NCBI RefSeq assembly: GCF_001297015.1 | Contig: NZ_LIGE01000013.1 | Location: forward strand, 1-64,000 | Direction: 5' to 3' | Origin: Pseudomonas sp. RIT-PI-r | Lineage (GTDB): Bacteria; Pseudomonadota; Gammaproteobacteria; Pseudomonadales; Pseudomonadaceae | DNA: 64,000 bases | Shown here: piece by piece, positions 62,905-64,000 of the stretch | Layout: each line of letters begins with the position of its first letter | Position numbering within the stretch: the first letter of the stretch is position 1 | Position numbers and translations under genes: made by a program | The notes under the pieces: generated by a model | Told to the model about the DNA's origin: nothing | The model's database searches: none | What the model saw: the letters and a program-made list of their open reading frames with translations, nothing else

Positions 62905-64000
62905 TAATGCTCCGGAACCCCGAGCGGTTGCTCGGCAGGTTTATCAGATGGGGCCGGTAACGGCTTTTGCGGCACGGTTGGACCCGCGGTGACGATGACC
63001 ATTTTGTCCGTGCTCAGGTGTTTGTTCAGGGCGTCGCGAACTTGTTCCACGGTCAGGCTTTGCGACTGACGCATGAAGTCGTCCAGGTAGCTCAGCGGCA
63101 GATTATAGAAGCCCATCGCCCCGAGTTGGCCGACGATATCGGCATTGCTTGCGGTCGACAGCGGGAAGCTGCCGGCCAGTTCGCGCTTGGCGTCGTCGAG
63201 TTCTTTCTGCGTCGGCCCGGTTTTCAGGTAGTCGGCGAGTACGTCCTGCACCAGTTTCAGGGTGCCTTCGCTCATTTCCGCACGGGTCTGCAGATTGATC
63301 ATGAACGGGCCACGGGCCTGCATCGGGCTGAACGCCGAGTACACGCCATAGGTCAGGCCGCGCTTCTCGCGCACTTCGCTCATCAGGCGCGTGCCGAAAC
63401 CGCCGCCACCGAGGATCTGGTTGCCCATCGACAGCGCCGCGTAATCCGGATCGTCACGGTCGATACCGAGTTGCGCGAGCATCAGGTTGGTCTGCTTCGA
63501 CGGAAACTCGATGTGATTAACGCTGGCCTTCGGTTCCTGCGGCTGAGCGATCTTCGCCAACGCCGGCCCTTTCGGCAGGGCCGAGGAGACCTGATTGGCA
63601 ATTGCCTCGGCTTCCGCGCGCGACAGATCGCCGACCAGCGCGATCACCGCGTTGCCGGCCGCGTAGGCCTTGGCGTGGAATTCACGCAATTGCGCGAGGG
63701 TGATCTTCGGTACGCTCTGCGGATTACCGTCGCTGGAATGCGCGTACGGGTGATCGCCGTACAGACGCTTCATCAGCTCAAGGCTGGCGAGTTTGCCGGG
63801 GTTCTGTTTCTGGTATTCGAATCCGGCGAGCATCTGGTTCTTGATGCGTGCGAAGGAGTCGGCGGGGAAGGTCGGTTTGCCGATGACTTCCGAGAACAGC
63901 TTCAAGGCCGGTTCGCGTTTGTCGGCAGCACTCAGGCTGCGCAACGAAGCCAGCGCCATGTCCTTGAAAGCACCGTTGCCGAAATCCGCACCGAGACCTT
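62904..64000 (-). CDS. M16 (insulinase-like) zinc-peptidase family protein, C-terminal part
   Basis: At least 364 codons; the frame is open to the right edge, so the N-terminus lies outside. QILGGGGFGTRLMSEVREKR and GLTYGVYSAFSPMQARGPF are the M16 C-terminal R/Y signature. The zinc motif HxxEH would lie outside or be absent; in pseudomonads two adjacent M16 genes occur and only one usually has it. It ends in a proline-rich tail (PAPSDKPAEQPLGVPEH). Confidence 0.88.
   Translation of the reverse strand, partial: GLGADFGNGAFKDMALASLRSLSAADKREPALKLFSEVIGKPTFPADSFARIKNQMLAGFEYQKQNPGKLASLELMKRLYGDHPYAHSSDGNPQSVPKITLAQLREFHAKAYAAGNAVIALVGDLSRAEAEAIANQVSSALPKGPALAKIAQPQEPKASVNHIEFPSKQTNLMLAQLGIDRDDPDYAALSMGNQILGGGGFGTRLMSEVREKRGLTYGVYSAFSPMQARGPFMINLQTRAEMSEGTLKLVQDVLADYLKTGPTQKELDDAKRELAGSFPLSTASNADIVGQLGAMGFYNLPLSYLDDFMRQSQSLTVEQVRDALNKHLSTDKMVIVTAGPTVPQKPLPAPSDKPAEQPLGVPEH

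Overview
The window is a stretch of chromosome from a Pseudomonas of the fluorescens group. The protein sequences, high GC content and runs of housekeeping genes (serA/D-2-hydroxyglutarate dehydrogenase, rpiA/ilvA, rppH/ptsP, lgt/thyA, mutM, coaD, rsmD) fit that genus. So do the dozen or so inverted REP pairs built on GTAGGAGTGAGCCTGCTCGC or GTGGGAGCGAGCCTGCTCGC. No tRNA, rRNA, CRISPR array, IS transposase or prophage gene was seen. The only mobile-type DNA is short non-coding repeats: REP pairs of several classes, three copies of a ~200-bp MITE-like element, and one GATCGTTCCCACGC element.

Layout. 1-1.6 kb: end of a polyamine ABC transporter (potH partial, potI). 1.8-11.4 kb: accessory enzymes, including an HD hydrolase divergent from a GlxA-type regulator, a penicillin acylase family enzyme, an alpha/beta hydrolase, a PHD2-like prolyl hydroxylase, a DUF523 protein and a compact solute-binding protein. 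11.4-20 kb: serine and isoleucine metabolism (serA divergent from D-2-hydroxyglutarate dehydrogenase, rpiA divergent from ilvA) plus two tandem SdiA-regulated-type proteins. 20-27.6 kb: HAD hydrolase, rppH-ptsP, NRDE protein, TauE-type exporter, lgt and thyA. 27.7-30.6 kb: cadR/cadA metal resistance with a MerR-type operator. 30.6-37.4 kb: a phosphonate cluster (LysR, PhnT/U/S-like transporter, FAD oxidoreductase, PhnZ-like HD oxygenase). 37.5-45.6 kb: GTPase/DUF2868 pair, folA, tcyP, pchP and ilvD.

45.9-49.5 kb is the most unusual part. It is a compact, tightly coupled minus-strand operon with its own promoter. It encodes a 23-residue peptide (too short for usual gene calling), a strong stem-loop, a SagB-type flavin dehydrogenase, an AurF-type diiron oxygenase keeping all seven metal ligands, and a Bcr/CflA-type exporter. 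The peptide gene and promoter region have lower GC content than the surroundings. This is the layout expected of a small ribosomal-peptide or peptide-derived metabolite pathway. I do not recognise it as any characterised system.

49.6-64 kb: rlmI, a PfpI protease-like protein, an HDOD protein, mutM, a ferredoxin, coaD, the long-chain alcohol oxidation locus laoA/B/C with divergent laoR, a sulfurtransferase, an AraC regulator, a YheT-type hydrolase, rsmD, and the end of an M16 peptidase-like gene that leaves the window.
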